Source of the DNA: Tulasnella sp. 424
Taxonomy: Eukaryota; Basidiomycota; Agaricomycetes; Cantharellales; Tulasnellaceae
DNA length: 64,000 nucleotides
Reading direction: 5' to 3'
NCBI GenBank assembly: GCA_019633425.1
Contig: WSUB01000094.1
Span: 1-64,000 of the forward strand
In this document: piece by piece, positions 22,518 to 32,810 of the stretch
Layout of the letters: every line of letters begins with the position of its first letter
Position numbering within the stretch: position 1 is the stretch's first letter
Notes under the pieces: generated by a model
Seen by the model: only the letters and a program-made list of their open reading frames with translations
Database searches by the model: none
Told to the model about the DNA's origin: nothing
Translations under genes and position numbers: made by a program

Positions 22518-23085
22518 GAGGCAAATAACGAGGACTATGTTGTTGAAGCTGGTCCAAAGCCACCAAAAAGATATACGGGATGAATTCCATCCTGGAGTCG
22601 GTCAGCCGCCGAGTGGACGCGCATGTCTAGGAGCCTGAGAAGGCCAAGCAAAGTGGGACCCCAGTGAGGTCCCTAACGAAACCCCGCGGCAGGAGGGACT
22701 CGTCATAATTTCGGAAGCCGTCGACTGTGTGTAGGAACTTAACTTGATGGGTGCCAAGAAGGTGAGTCTTCTTTTGGGTAGGAGAGTCGGGCCATCGCCG
22801 AAACCATCGCCGAAAATCAATCACGGAAGCGATATGGTTCACCTACGATTGCACGGGCTTCGAAACCCGAGATAACCTAGACAGGAGTTAATGCCTTCTA
22901 GGAGAACCAGGGGGAGGATCAATACTTCTTAAACAGAGGTTAGGATGCCTCCAAGTTGCCGTCCGTGACTCTCCCTAACGTTTTGAGTCTGAACCAACAA
23001 CCAAACCACGGTGTTGCTTAGGTCGTAGCAGCTCCAAATCATCTGAGTTCCCAGTAGAATAAAAGGTGTCTAACATGATCCAGGA
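22518..23085. other. Spacer between MFS2 and F-box pseudogene 1
   Basis: Contains the shared upstream region of the MFS/F-box unit. No gene recognised. Confidence 0.4.
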
Positions 23086-23990
23086 GTGATTCCAAACCAC
23101 CTTTCGGTTGGGAGAAGGGAGGGTCGAGAGAAGGTGGACTGGATCGTAGACAAACGAACCGTCGACAGTTTGCCTTGCCCTCATCGGACTTATACCAGGT
23201 CGCATGACGCAATTGACCTCAATATCTATATCGCAGCTCCAAGTGCCACCATCCAATCTGATGTCGTGACTCAGAAAACGTTTCCTGATATTAGAAAGTT
23301 CAAATTACATTTGCAAAGGGCTGGCGAGTGCCTCCCTCTCCAACTTTGTATGACGGGTGCCTTAACCTGGACAGACGCACGAGATGCCGTCCTGCCATGC
23401 GATGATTGGTTGGAAGGTACTTCTCTCGAACCACTCCCTTCACCCTCTGAAGATAAAATCACCAGCGGCTGAGACGTTCGCGTCCCAGTGACCATGACCG
23501 ACCTGCAAATTTGAATTGATTGGATTCCCTTTACCAAACCTCCGACACCTGCACCTCGGAGTCCTTGCCTTCAACGGACAACCGCCCACCATCCCACTAT
23601 CTCTACACAACCTCGAAAAATTGTCGTTCGGAATGATGGTCCATCGATTCGTCTTTCCTGAATCACGACTGCGGTACCTTGAGCTCTGCGTAGCAGAAGA
23701 AAGTGCACTGCGGTGCGTGAGTTGGACCAAGGCGCCGCGACCGACAACGGAGGTTCCCAACCGAATAGCGAGCGAGAATTATGCCGACCCACCTCACACT
23801 TGAACGGTTGAGCTTTACTTATTATCTTCGCAGGTGCACTAGTACAACAGGTGTCCTTATATCCTTGCAGCTTTCTTGGAGATCGAATCGGAAGTCTGCC
23901 GTTCAATTCTGGACTGAAGGGTCTCCGACATCTATCATTCACTGGTTGAGCTCGAAGCGTGCATCCGAAGCTCAAGGATGACAGTTAGTG
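23086..23990 (+). pseudogene. F-box/LRR pseudogene 1 (F-box region deleted)
   Basis: This aligns to the intact F-box gene at 30781-32178. The upstream leader matches, then the homology jumps straight to the part coding for K-L-H-L-x-R-A-G-E, so the segment encoding the F-box itself (about 330 nt) is absent. Further on, CTGCAAATTTGAATTGATTGG replaces the intact version and brings in a TGA and a frame change. Later leucine-rich segments (GVLAFNGQPPTIPLSLHNLE) survive in fragments. Beyond about 23690 the sequence no longer aligns to the intact gene but still matches pseudogene 2. Confidence 0.75.
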
Positions 23991-24137
23991 TACATATGCT
24001 GCCATCCCGAGCCTTCCGCAAAACGTGGCGTCCAACGCATCTCCCGGACCCCAGAGTCACTCCCTACGACCACCTTTTCCAGTCTCGTCGAGAATGATAG
24101 AGGTACTTTGAGCACAAGGCAAGAGCGACATTGGCGA

Positions 24138-26203
24138 TTAACGAATCTCTCCGTCTTTCTCCTCATCGATCGCCACCCGTTTCTTCTCCTCCATACCCCA
24201 ATCTTCATCCGTCACCTCATGCATCTTCAGTTCCTTCATCCCCAACACACTTATCAGACCCAGCCCACAAAATCCAATCATCGTCAACCAGATCACCCTC
24301 AAACTACTCGCGAATGCCACTCGCACTTCCGTCCTCATGGGCTCTGGCAAGCCGGGTATCTGAGGAATCGCGGCATATGCAATCTCCACTCCCTCAGCCG
24401 GGAACATCTCCAAGAACGCCTTAGGGAGCTTGGTCTTGAGTTGATTTTGAAGAATCGTGGCGCCAATGGTAATGCCCCATGTCTGAGAATAGCTTTTTAC
24501 GAAAGTGAAGAAGGCTAACGCGTGGGCGTTCTCGCTGACGGGAAGCGGCGCAAGGATGGGGAACGTGGTGGCAGCGTAGAGAATACCCAGCCCCACTCCC
24601 TCGATAATTTGGAACCCGACCCAATGGGCTTTGGGTGTGGTAATTTTGAGGAGAGACAAAAGACCAAGCCCCACGGTAGTAAGTGCCCAGCCTGCTATAT
24701 TTTGTGGTCGGTAGATGTTAAAAATTGCGACGGTTGCACCACAAGCGGTGGCGCCAGGGGTGGTGGTGAAAGCAATTCCGAATAGCGAAATCCCAGACTT
24801 GACAGGACCTTGTATCAAACTACCTTGAAAGTAGACTGGGAGGTAGTCTGTATGAATGATCCGTGTTTAAATCAGAGTAAGCAGAAAATGAACGGTGCCA
24901 GAAGGCTTACAGATGACGCATGTTGAGACAATCCCGTGTAAAAATGTAGTTGCGTATCCAAGGAAGCTCGTCCGATTGTTGACCAAATCCCAAGGTACAA
25001 CCGGTTCGACCGGCACTTTGGCTTCATAGATGAAGAATCCAGCGATGAGAACCAAGCCCAGAATGAGAGGCACGAGAACCTGGTACGAAGACCAAGGATG
25101 CTTAGCTCCAGCCCATGTTAACGCGACGATACTGAGGGTTGTTCCAGCAATCACAAACAAGTTTCCGCTAAGGAGGATATACGAAATTAATCACTGAGTT
25201 CTTGGAGCATGGTGGCGAAGATCAAACATACACCCAGTCCATCCGTTTCATTTTGGAACGGAGGTCATCTTGAGGGACTTTCAAATGGAGAAAAGTCCAA
25301 ACGAGAGTCAGAGCAATGGATGTGAGAGGAAGATTCATATCTGCCCAAACGTTAGCTTGGCACGTGAGACTAGCACCAACCGACGAAACTTACAGAATAG
25401 CCAACGCCAGTTGCTTTGGGAAAATGCACCCCCAACTGGAGGCCCGATTGCCGATGCAATAGCCCATACGCTGAACATCGACAATCAACGTTGATATATA
25501 GATCGGGAAGAATGTGAGGTGTGCCGACTTACGCTCCAATGGCGCCCATATACGCCCCCCTCTGGCGGAGAGGAACCAAGTCTGCGACGACGATTTCGGT
25601 CGTTGCCAGAATGCCGCCGCCACCTATCCCTTGGATCGCGCGTCCAGCAATCAGCATAGACATGCTACTAGCGCCGCCGCATAGGCCAGAACCTAACGCG
25701 AAGAAGAGGATCGAACTGATGACGATCGGACGTCGGCCGAAGACCTGTGCCAGGCCGCCTGAGCCCATGACGAAACTTTGATTCAAAAGAAATACTACAC
25801 AATCCTGGAAATTACTCACCGATCAGTGGAAGGATGGCAGTTGAACCAAGTGCATAAGCCGATCCGACCCAGGCGAAGTCTGTACCATCCAAGTCCTCGA
25901 CAATGGTAGGCAAAGCTGTTGACACGCTTATCTAGAGGTACAAGGACCAAGACGTTAAAATAACTCGTAATAAGAGCCAGAGATCGAACTTACCAAGTCG
26001 ATCGCGCTGAGGAAAGTCGTTACCATTAACGCGATGAAGATGAGCCAAAATTGAAGTCCGCCGATGGCAGGCATGGAAGTTGCCTGCGGCACTTGTTCAG
26101 GTGGGCCGGGTTGATCACTAAGGAGAGTTGGGTCGATCATTTCTGTTGCAGGAGTTTGTGCGCCAGAGGCCTTTCCGTCGACGGAGGGCAGCTGACGGTC
26201 CAT
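24138..26203 (-). CDS. MFS efflux transporter (MFS3), 566 aa, seven exons
   Basis: The start is MDRQLPSVDGKASGAQTPAT at 26203. MFS2 and MFS4 begin five codons earlier, but here that codon is ACG, so translation must use the next ATG. Exon 1 is 25994-26203 and the last exon 24138-24847 (710 nt, same as MFS2). The other exons have conserved boundaries, and the second exon uses acceptor CTCTAG. Motifs: GGLAQVFGRRP, RAIQGIGGGG, GPPVGGAFSQ. All seven exons are open, so the gene looks functional despite lying between two F-box pseudogenes. Same likely role as MFS2: proton-coupled export, substrate unknown. Confidence 0.9.
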
Positions 26204-26849
26204 GGCTTGTTCGGACGTGATACAAATAACGAGGATTGTGCTGTTGAAGCTGCTCCAAAGTCACGAAGGAGATACATGCAGTAATTTATATCCTGGAATC
26301 GGGCAGCACAGTGGACGGGCTTGTTTAAGAGCAGCTCCCTAAGCGGGGTCCAGATCCCGCGGCAAGAGGGACTCATCATGATTCCTGTGCCAAGCAGGAA
26401 ACCGTCGACTGCGCATAGGAACGTATCTCAATCAGCGGTAGGAAGATGACTCTTCTTTTGGGAGAGTCAGGCCACGATTATCTAAGCGCTATGGTTCACT
26501 CACGGTCGCCTGAACTTAGAACCCCGAGTCAAAGAATGGTGTTTATCCGAAAGCCAAGAGGAGGACGAACACTTCATTGGACCGAGGACTGCGATGTTTC
26601 GCCTCAGGCTTCTCCCTGAAGTTAATCCTCAGTCAAGTACCGGTACCAAGCGAGGACGTTGCTCAGGTCATAGAAGTCCCAAGGTAGTCGAGTTCTCAGT
26701 CGTTCGAATGCGTGGAATTTAGCGTGCCTAACAACTTTTTCCAAATCACCACGATGTTGCTCAGGTCGTAGCAGCTCCAAAGCATATGTGTTACTAGTAG
26801 AATAAACGGCGTCTAACAAGATCCAGGAGTGATTCCAAACCACCTTTCG
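26204..26849. other. Spacer between MFS3 and F-box pseudogene 2
   Basis: Shared upstream region of the repeated unit. No gene recognised. Confidence 0.4.
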
Positions 26850-27730
26850 GGTGGAGAAGGAAGGGTCGATGGGAAGGTTGACCCAATCGTTGACAAACAA
26901 ACCGTCAACAGTTTGCGCATTGCCTCGACCGGATCGGACTGGTGCCCCCACATATACTCGGTCGGATGACGCAATTGACCTCAAGATCTATATCGCAGCT
27001 CCAAGTGCCACTATCCAATCTGGCGTCGTGACTAAGAGAACGTTTTCCTGCTATGAGAAAGTTCAAATTACATTTGCAACGGGCTGGCGAGCGACTTCCT
27101 CTCCGGCTTTGTATCAGAGGTGCCTTAAGCAGGACAGACGCACGAGGTGCCGTCCTGCCACGCACCGATTGATCGGAAAGAACTTTTCTCGAACCACTCC
27201 CTTCGCCTTCTGACGATGCGGCCCTGAGACGTTCGCGTCCCAAGTGACCAAGCAAATTTGAATTGATTGGATTCCCTTTACCAAACCTCCGACACCTGCA
27301 CCTCGGAGGCCTTATCTTCAACGGACAACCGCCCACCATCCCACTATCCCTACCCGACTTCGAAAAATTGTCGTTCGGAATGACGGTCCCTCGATTTTCT
27401 TTCCGAAATCACGACTGCGGTACCTCGAGCTCTCCGTAGCAGCAGAAAGTGCACTGCGATGCGTGAGTTGGACCAAGGCGTCACTACCGACACCGGGGAT
27501 TCCCAACCGAATAACGAGCGAGAATTATGCCGAACCACCGAACACTTAAACGACTGAGCTTTACTTATTATCTTCCCAGGTGCACTAGTACAACAGGATG
27601 TCCTTATATCCTTCGAGCTAGGTACCGCAGCTCTCTTGGCAATCGAGTCGGAAGCGTGCCGTTTGATTCTGGACTGAAGGGTCTCCGAGCTCTCCATCCA
27701 TCATTCCCTGGCTGAGCTCGAAGCGTGCAT
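26850..27730 (+). pseudogene. F-box/LRR pseudogene 2 (same F-box deletion)
   Basis: Nearly the same structure as pseudogene 1: the leader sequence runs directly into the K-L-H-L region without the F-box, and the CAAATTTGAATTGATTGG stop/frame change is shared. It also has private changes: a shortened stretch near 27215-27250 and small length differences. The shared defects mean the gene was already broken before these two units separated. Confidence 0.75.
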
Positions 27731-27904
27731 CCGAAGCTCAAGGATGACCATTTATGTACATATGTAGCCATCCAGAGCCTTCCACAAAACGATGGCGTCC
27801 AACGCATTTCTCGGACCCGAGAGTCACTCCCTACGACCATCTTTCCAAGTCTCGTCGAGAATGATAGAGGCACTTTGAGCACAAGGCTAGAACGACATGG
27901 ATGA

Positions 27905-29988
27905 TTAACGAGTCTCTCCGTCTTTCTCCTCATCGACTGCCACCCGTTTCCTCTCCTCCATACCCCAATCTTCATCCGTCACCTCGTGCATCTTCAGTTC
28001 CTTCATCCCCAACACGCATATCAGACCCAGCCCACATAACCCGAGCATCGTCAACCAGATCACCCTCAAACTACTCGCGAATGCCACCCGCACCTCCGAC
28101 CTCATGGGCTCAGGCAAGCCAGGAATCTGAGGAATCGCGGCATATGTGATCTCTACTCCCTCAGCTGGGAACATCTCCAAGAACGCCTTAGGGAGTTTGG
28201 TCTTGAGTTGATTTTGAAGAATCGTGGCGCCGAGGGTAACGCCCCATGTCTGGGAATAGCTTCTCACGAAAGTGAAGAAGGCTAACGCGTGAGCGTTCTC
28301 GCTGATGGGAATCGGCGCAAGCACGGGGAACGTTGGGGCAGCGTATAGAATACCCAATCCCAGTCCCTCGACGATTTGAAATCCGACCCATTGGGCTGTG
28401 GGTGTGGTGCTTTTGAGAAGAGAGAACAGACCAAGCCCCACAGTAGTAAGTACCCAGCCTGCTATATTTTGTGGTCGGTAGATGTTGAAAATTGCGACGC
28501 TAGCACCGCAAGCGATACCACCAGGGGTGATGGTGAACGCACTTCCGAATATCGAAATCCCAGACTTGACAGGTCCTTGCATCAGACTACCTTGGAAATA
28601 GACTGGGAGGTAGTCTGAATGAATCGTCCATGTTAATTCAAGTTACTCAGAAAAAGAAGGGCGCAAGAAGGCTTACATATGATGCATGTCGCGACAATCC
28701 CGTGTAGAAATGTCGTTGCGTATCCAAGAAAACTCGTTCGATTGTTGACCAACTCCCAAGGTACCACCGGTTCGACCGGCACTTTGGCTTCATAGACGAA
28801 GAACCCGGCCATAAGAGCTAAGCCCAGAATGAGAGGCACGAGAACCTGGTACGACGACCAAGGATGCTTAGCTCCAGCCCATGTTAACGCGACGACACTG
28901 AGTGTTGTTCCGGCAATTACAAACAAGTTCCCGCTGAAGTGGATATAAAAAATCAACCATTGAGCTCTCGGGAGCATTAGCAGCGAAGATCAAACATACA
29001 TCCAATCCATCCGTTTCATTTTGGAACGAAGGTCGTCTTGAGGAACTTTCAAACGGAGGAAAATCCAAACGAGAGCCAGAGCGATGGCAGTAAAAGGGAG
29101 ATTCATATCTGCATAAACGTAAGCTTGGCACCTGAGACTTCACCTCGACCGACGGAACTTACAGAATAGCCAACGCCAGTTGGTTTGGGAAAATGCACCC
29201 CCCACTGGAGGTCCGACTGCCGACGCGATAGCCCATACTCTGTCGATCGGCAATCAACCTTAATATGTAGATTGAGAACGTATGCGAGCTGTGCCAACTT
29301 ACGCTCCAATGGCGCCCATGTACGCGCCTCTCTGGCGGAGAGGAACCAAGTCTGAGACGACGATTTCGCCCATCGCCAGAATGCCGCCACCACCTATCCC
29401 TTGGATCGTGCGTCCAGCAATCAGCATGGACATGCCATTGGCACCCCCGCAGAGGCCAGAACCCAATGCGAAGAAAAGGATTGAACCGATGACGATCGGA
29501 CGCCGCCCGAAGATCTGTGCCAGGCCGCCTGACCCCATGAAGAAATTTTGATTTAAACACAATACTACAAACTTCTGGAAGTCACTCACCGATCAGCGGA
29601 AGGATGGCAGTTGAACCAAGTGCATAAGCCGATCCGACCCAGGCAAAGTCTGTACCATCCAAGTCCTCGACAATGGTAGGCAAAGCTGTTGACACGCTTG
29701 TCTGGAGGTTCCAAGACTCAAGACGTTAAATCAATCGTAACAACAGCCAGAGATGGAACTTACCAGGTCGATCGCGCTGAGGAAACTCGTCACCATTAAC
29801 GCAATGAAGATGAGCCAAAACTGGAGACTGCCGATGGCGGGGACGGTTGTTTCTGGCAGAACTTGCTCAGATAGGCCAGGTTGATCACCACGGAAAGTTG
29901 TCTCGGTAATTTGTGTTGTCGGAGTTTGTGCGCCAGAAGAATTTCCGTCGACGGATGTCAGCTGGCGGTCCATGGCTTGGTTGGACAT
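27905..29988 (-). CDS. MFS efflux transporter (MFS4), 571 aa, seven exons
   Basis: It starts MSNQAMDRQLTSVDGNSSG at 29988 and ends at 27905. Exon 1 is 225 nt and the last exon 27905-28614 (710 nt); internal exons have the same phases as MFS2. Motifs: GGLAQIFGRRP, RTIQGIGGGG, GPPVGGAFSQ, then the long last exon with helices 9-14 and an acidic tail. The exon 5 donor is GGAT|GTATGT as in MFS1. It lies divergent to the intact F-box gene, with 792 bp between the two start codons. Same inferred role as the other copies. Confidence 0.9.
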
Positions 29989-30780
29989 GGGGCAAATAAC
30001 GCGGATTGTGTTGTTGAAGCTGCTTCAAAGCCACCAAAGAGACACATGCAATAAATTGTATCCCAGAATCGGGGACTCCCCGAGTGGAGGCGCATGTTTA
30101 TGAGCTGGTAGAGCGTATTACAGCAGATCGCTGCGTGGGCTCCCCAACGAAATCCGGCGGCAGATACCACGGCAAGAGGGACTCGTCATGATTTCTGCCG
30201 AATAGGAAGCCGTCGACTGTGCATAGGAACGTATCTCAATCAGCGGTAGGAACACGAGTCTTCTTACGGGTAAGGGAGTCGGCCCATCGCCGAAAGTCGA
30301 TTATGTGAGCGCTATGGTTCACTCACGGTTGCTCGAGCTTAGAAGCCCGGGTAAAGTTGGACAGGTATTAATGGCATTTACCAGAAAGCCAAGAGCAGCA
30401 GGAGGAGGATGACCACTTCTTGGGCCGAGGGCTGCGATGTTTCTGAAGTTGATCCTCAGTCCGCGGCCATTACCAAGCGGTGACGTTGCTCAGGCCATAG
30501 AAGTCCCAAAGTAGTCTAGCTCTCAGTCAGTCTAATGCGTAGTATTTAGCTTGACCCCGGTTGCTTTTCCTAAACCCCTTTTGGCTGGGAAAACCGGGGG
30601 AAAATCCTGAAGGTGTTGGGCGCGGTCGACTTCAATCATAGACAAAACGAACCGTGGGCACTTCGGCTTGCTCCACATACTACCTGCTCCGATGACCCGC
30701 TTGACTGCAAGATTGCAGCTGCAACTACCATACACACCACCCAAGTCTACATCGACACTGAGAAGAAAAATCGTCGCACT

Positions 30781-32178
30781 ATGAACGAGTTCTCTCCAAA
30801 CTCGTATACCGGTAAGAGTTCAGCCGTCCTCCTCCCAAATAGTCCGACGAGCGGTTCAACGGTTGCCGACCTCCTCTCAATCCAGGGAACCATCGATGCC
30901 TCGAGTGGCCACTCCTTCGAAAGCATCCCAAACGAAGTACTGGAAAATATCTTCTTCTTCACCCAGGTTCTCGTGGAATATCGCAACACGTTCGGCATCC
31001 ACCGCGCCATCGCACCCGCCGGAGCAATGCTCGTCTGTCGAAAATGGCGAGAAATAGTCATCGCAAATCCAAACTTTTGGACGGACGTGCTGATTCAAGA
31101 CCACGTCGACATGACTGCACTCAAGTTACACTTACACCGAGCTGGCGAGTACCTCCCTCTTCAGCTTTGGTTAACGACGGCTGCCTTGACAGATACCGCG
31201 ACACTAGATGCCATCCTCCCATGCGCCGACCGACTGGGAGGGATCTTTCTCCAGCCACTTCTTATGCCATCCCAAGATAATACCACCGACGCCCTCGAGA
31301 CTTTCGCATCTCAAGTAACCATGACCAACCTGCAAAGATGGATTGGGATCCCGTTGCCGAACCTCCGGTACCTGCACCTCGGAGCTCTCATCGTCGGCGG
31401 ACAACCACCCACCGTCCAGCTAACGTTGCCAAACCTGCAAAAAATGTCGTTTGGGATGATGGTCCCCCGATTCTACTTTCCAGAGTCAGGTCTACGGTAC
31501 CTCGGGTTCATCAGCAGCCTCGTAACGATGGAAAAGCTCGGCGTGTATTTCACGCATTGCCAGGAGACGTTGGAAACGTTGTGTCTAGATGGAGTAACGC
31601 TGACCGACATTAACGCACCAGGACAAGGGTTCCCTGAGCTTGTCATGCCGCATGTGACCACAGCCGTCATCCTAATCCCTGGGGGTGACGGTCTCGCGGG
31701 GCTTCTCCTCACAAACGTCAGTTACCCGGAGCTTCGTTCCCTCACGTTCGGCGCAACCTCCGGTAAGGAATTCGGTGAATGGCATCCTTCACTAGCGGGG
31801 GCGATCCACCTCCCGAATCTAGACGTCCTCGACTTTGACGGTGGTATCCTGCCCGTCGGGGCTTTTCAAGATATCCTTAAAGGTGCGGAAGGCATACGCA
31901 AGTTGGTCATACCGCGGTTTGCTTCTCAGGGATACTTGGACATAGCTGTTAATTCGTTGGTCGCTTGGAGCGGTCAGGAAGGGAGAGGCAACCGTCGTCT
32001 TGAGGAAGTGGTCGCAACTGGCCTGAACGCCGTGGACATGATCAGGGTCGTTAAGGCGTTACCTTCGCTTAAGACTCTGGATGTATCTGGTGCATCAAAC
32101 GAGGGGGGAGAGGTTAGGGACTCGGATGAGTGGAGGTGGTTGGAGGAGCACGTGGTCAACCTGATCGGGTTGAAGTAA
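30781..32178 (+). CDS. F-box / leucine-rich-repeat-like protein, 465 aa, single exon
   Basis: A single open exon. Residues about 45-105 form an F-box: S-F-E-S-I-P-N-E-V-L-E-N-I-F, then the second half C-R-K-W-R-E-I-V and N-P-x-F-W. This is the Skp1-binding module of SCF ubiquitin ligases. The rest shows repeated leucine-rich strands (LPNLRYLHLGAL, LPNLQKMSFGMM, YPELRSLTFGAT, LPNLDVLDFDGG), the usual target-recognition part in this large Agaricomycete family. The reading frame is open further upstream, but the ATG at 30781 is the first Met and gives a natural N-terminus. It is the only intact member of three copies here. Its target is unknown. Confidence 0.88.
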   Translation: MNEFSPNSYTGKSSAVLLPNSPTSGSTVADLLSIQGTIDASSGHSFESIPNEVLENIFFFTQVLVEYRNTFGIHRAIAPAGAMLVCRKWREIVIANPNFWTDVLIQDHVDMTALKLHLHRAGEYLPLQLWLTTAALTDTATLDAILPCADRLGGIFLQPLLMPSQDNTTDALETFASQVTMTNLQRWIGIPLPNLRYLHLGALIVGGQPPTVQLTLPNLQKMSFGMMVPRFYFPESGLRYLGFISSLVTMEKLGVYFTHCQETLETLCLDGVTLTDINAPGQGFPELVMPHVTTAVILIPGGDGLAGLLLTNVSYPELRSLTFGATSGKEFGEWHPSLAGAIHLPNLDVLDFDGGILPVGAFQDILKGAEGIRKLVIPRFASQGYLDIAVNSLVAWSGQEGRGNRRLEEVVATGLNAVDMIRVVKALPSLKTLDVSGASNEGGEVRDSDEWRWLEEHVVNLIGLK

Positions 32179-32188
32179 TTGATCTAAG

Positions 32189-32610
32189 TTCACGACTCGT
32201 AATATTCCGGTACGACCACTGCTGAGTCTCGTTCGTCTGAACATTCTTTCATAATCACCCTGTTTGCTAATATGCAGCTTCTAGCCAAACCAATACCCCA
32301 TGATATCCCGTTTCCGGTTCAGTTCACGACTCGTAACATTCCGGTATGACCGCAGCTGAGTCTCGTTTATCTGAACATCTCTAATGATCACCCTCTTTCC
32401 TGATTCGCAGCTTCCAGCCAAACCCAAAAGAAAACCCCCCCCATACATGACCCTGTTTCTGGTTCAGTTCACGACTCGTAACACCCCGGTATGACCGCAC
32501 CCAAGTCTCGTTTGTCTGAACATTCTCTCCTGATCACCCTCTTTTATGATATGCAGCTCTACGAAAAACCAAAAGTAATATAAAAAAAGGATACCCCACT
32601 CCTGTTTCTG
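32189..32610 (+). repeat. Three-unit tandem repeat (about 134-145 bp) after the F-box gene
   Basis: Units start at 32189, 32323 and 32468, each opening TTCACGACTCGTAA and containing a C-x-GAGTCTCGTTT element, GAACAT, GATCACCCT and an A/C-rich end. It starts 10 bp after the F-box stop codon, so it probably forms part of the 3' untranslated region. Confidence 0.85.
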
Positions 32611-32810
32611 GTTCTCAACATACTATAGGAAAGGAGGCACGCTCCATTAAAATGCATTTGAAATACTGTATTAGGTCATGTGTATAATGAATAAAACAGA
32701 ACAAACGAGCTGTGGACTAGGAAATATACGTACAATAACGAAAAAAAAAGTGAGTCGTGAAATAAATAAAAAATCATTTCTGATCGTGAAGCCAAAATCC
32801 CAGTACGAGC

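Larger units (their letters stand above)
20442..32178. repeat. Triplicated MFS + F-box unit (about 3.7 kb each)
   Basis: Three direct units, each an MFS gene on minus followed by an F-box copy on plus: MFS2 + pseudogene 1 (20442-23990), MFS3 + pseudogene 2 (24138-27730), MFS4 + intact F-box gene (27905-32178). The spacer between the divergent genes is also shared, for example GGCAAGAGGGACTC and CCGTCGACTGT about 150-250 bp upstream of the MFS starts. MFS start-to-start distances are about 3.69 and 3.79 kb. Confidence 0.85.
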
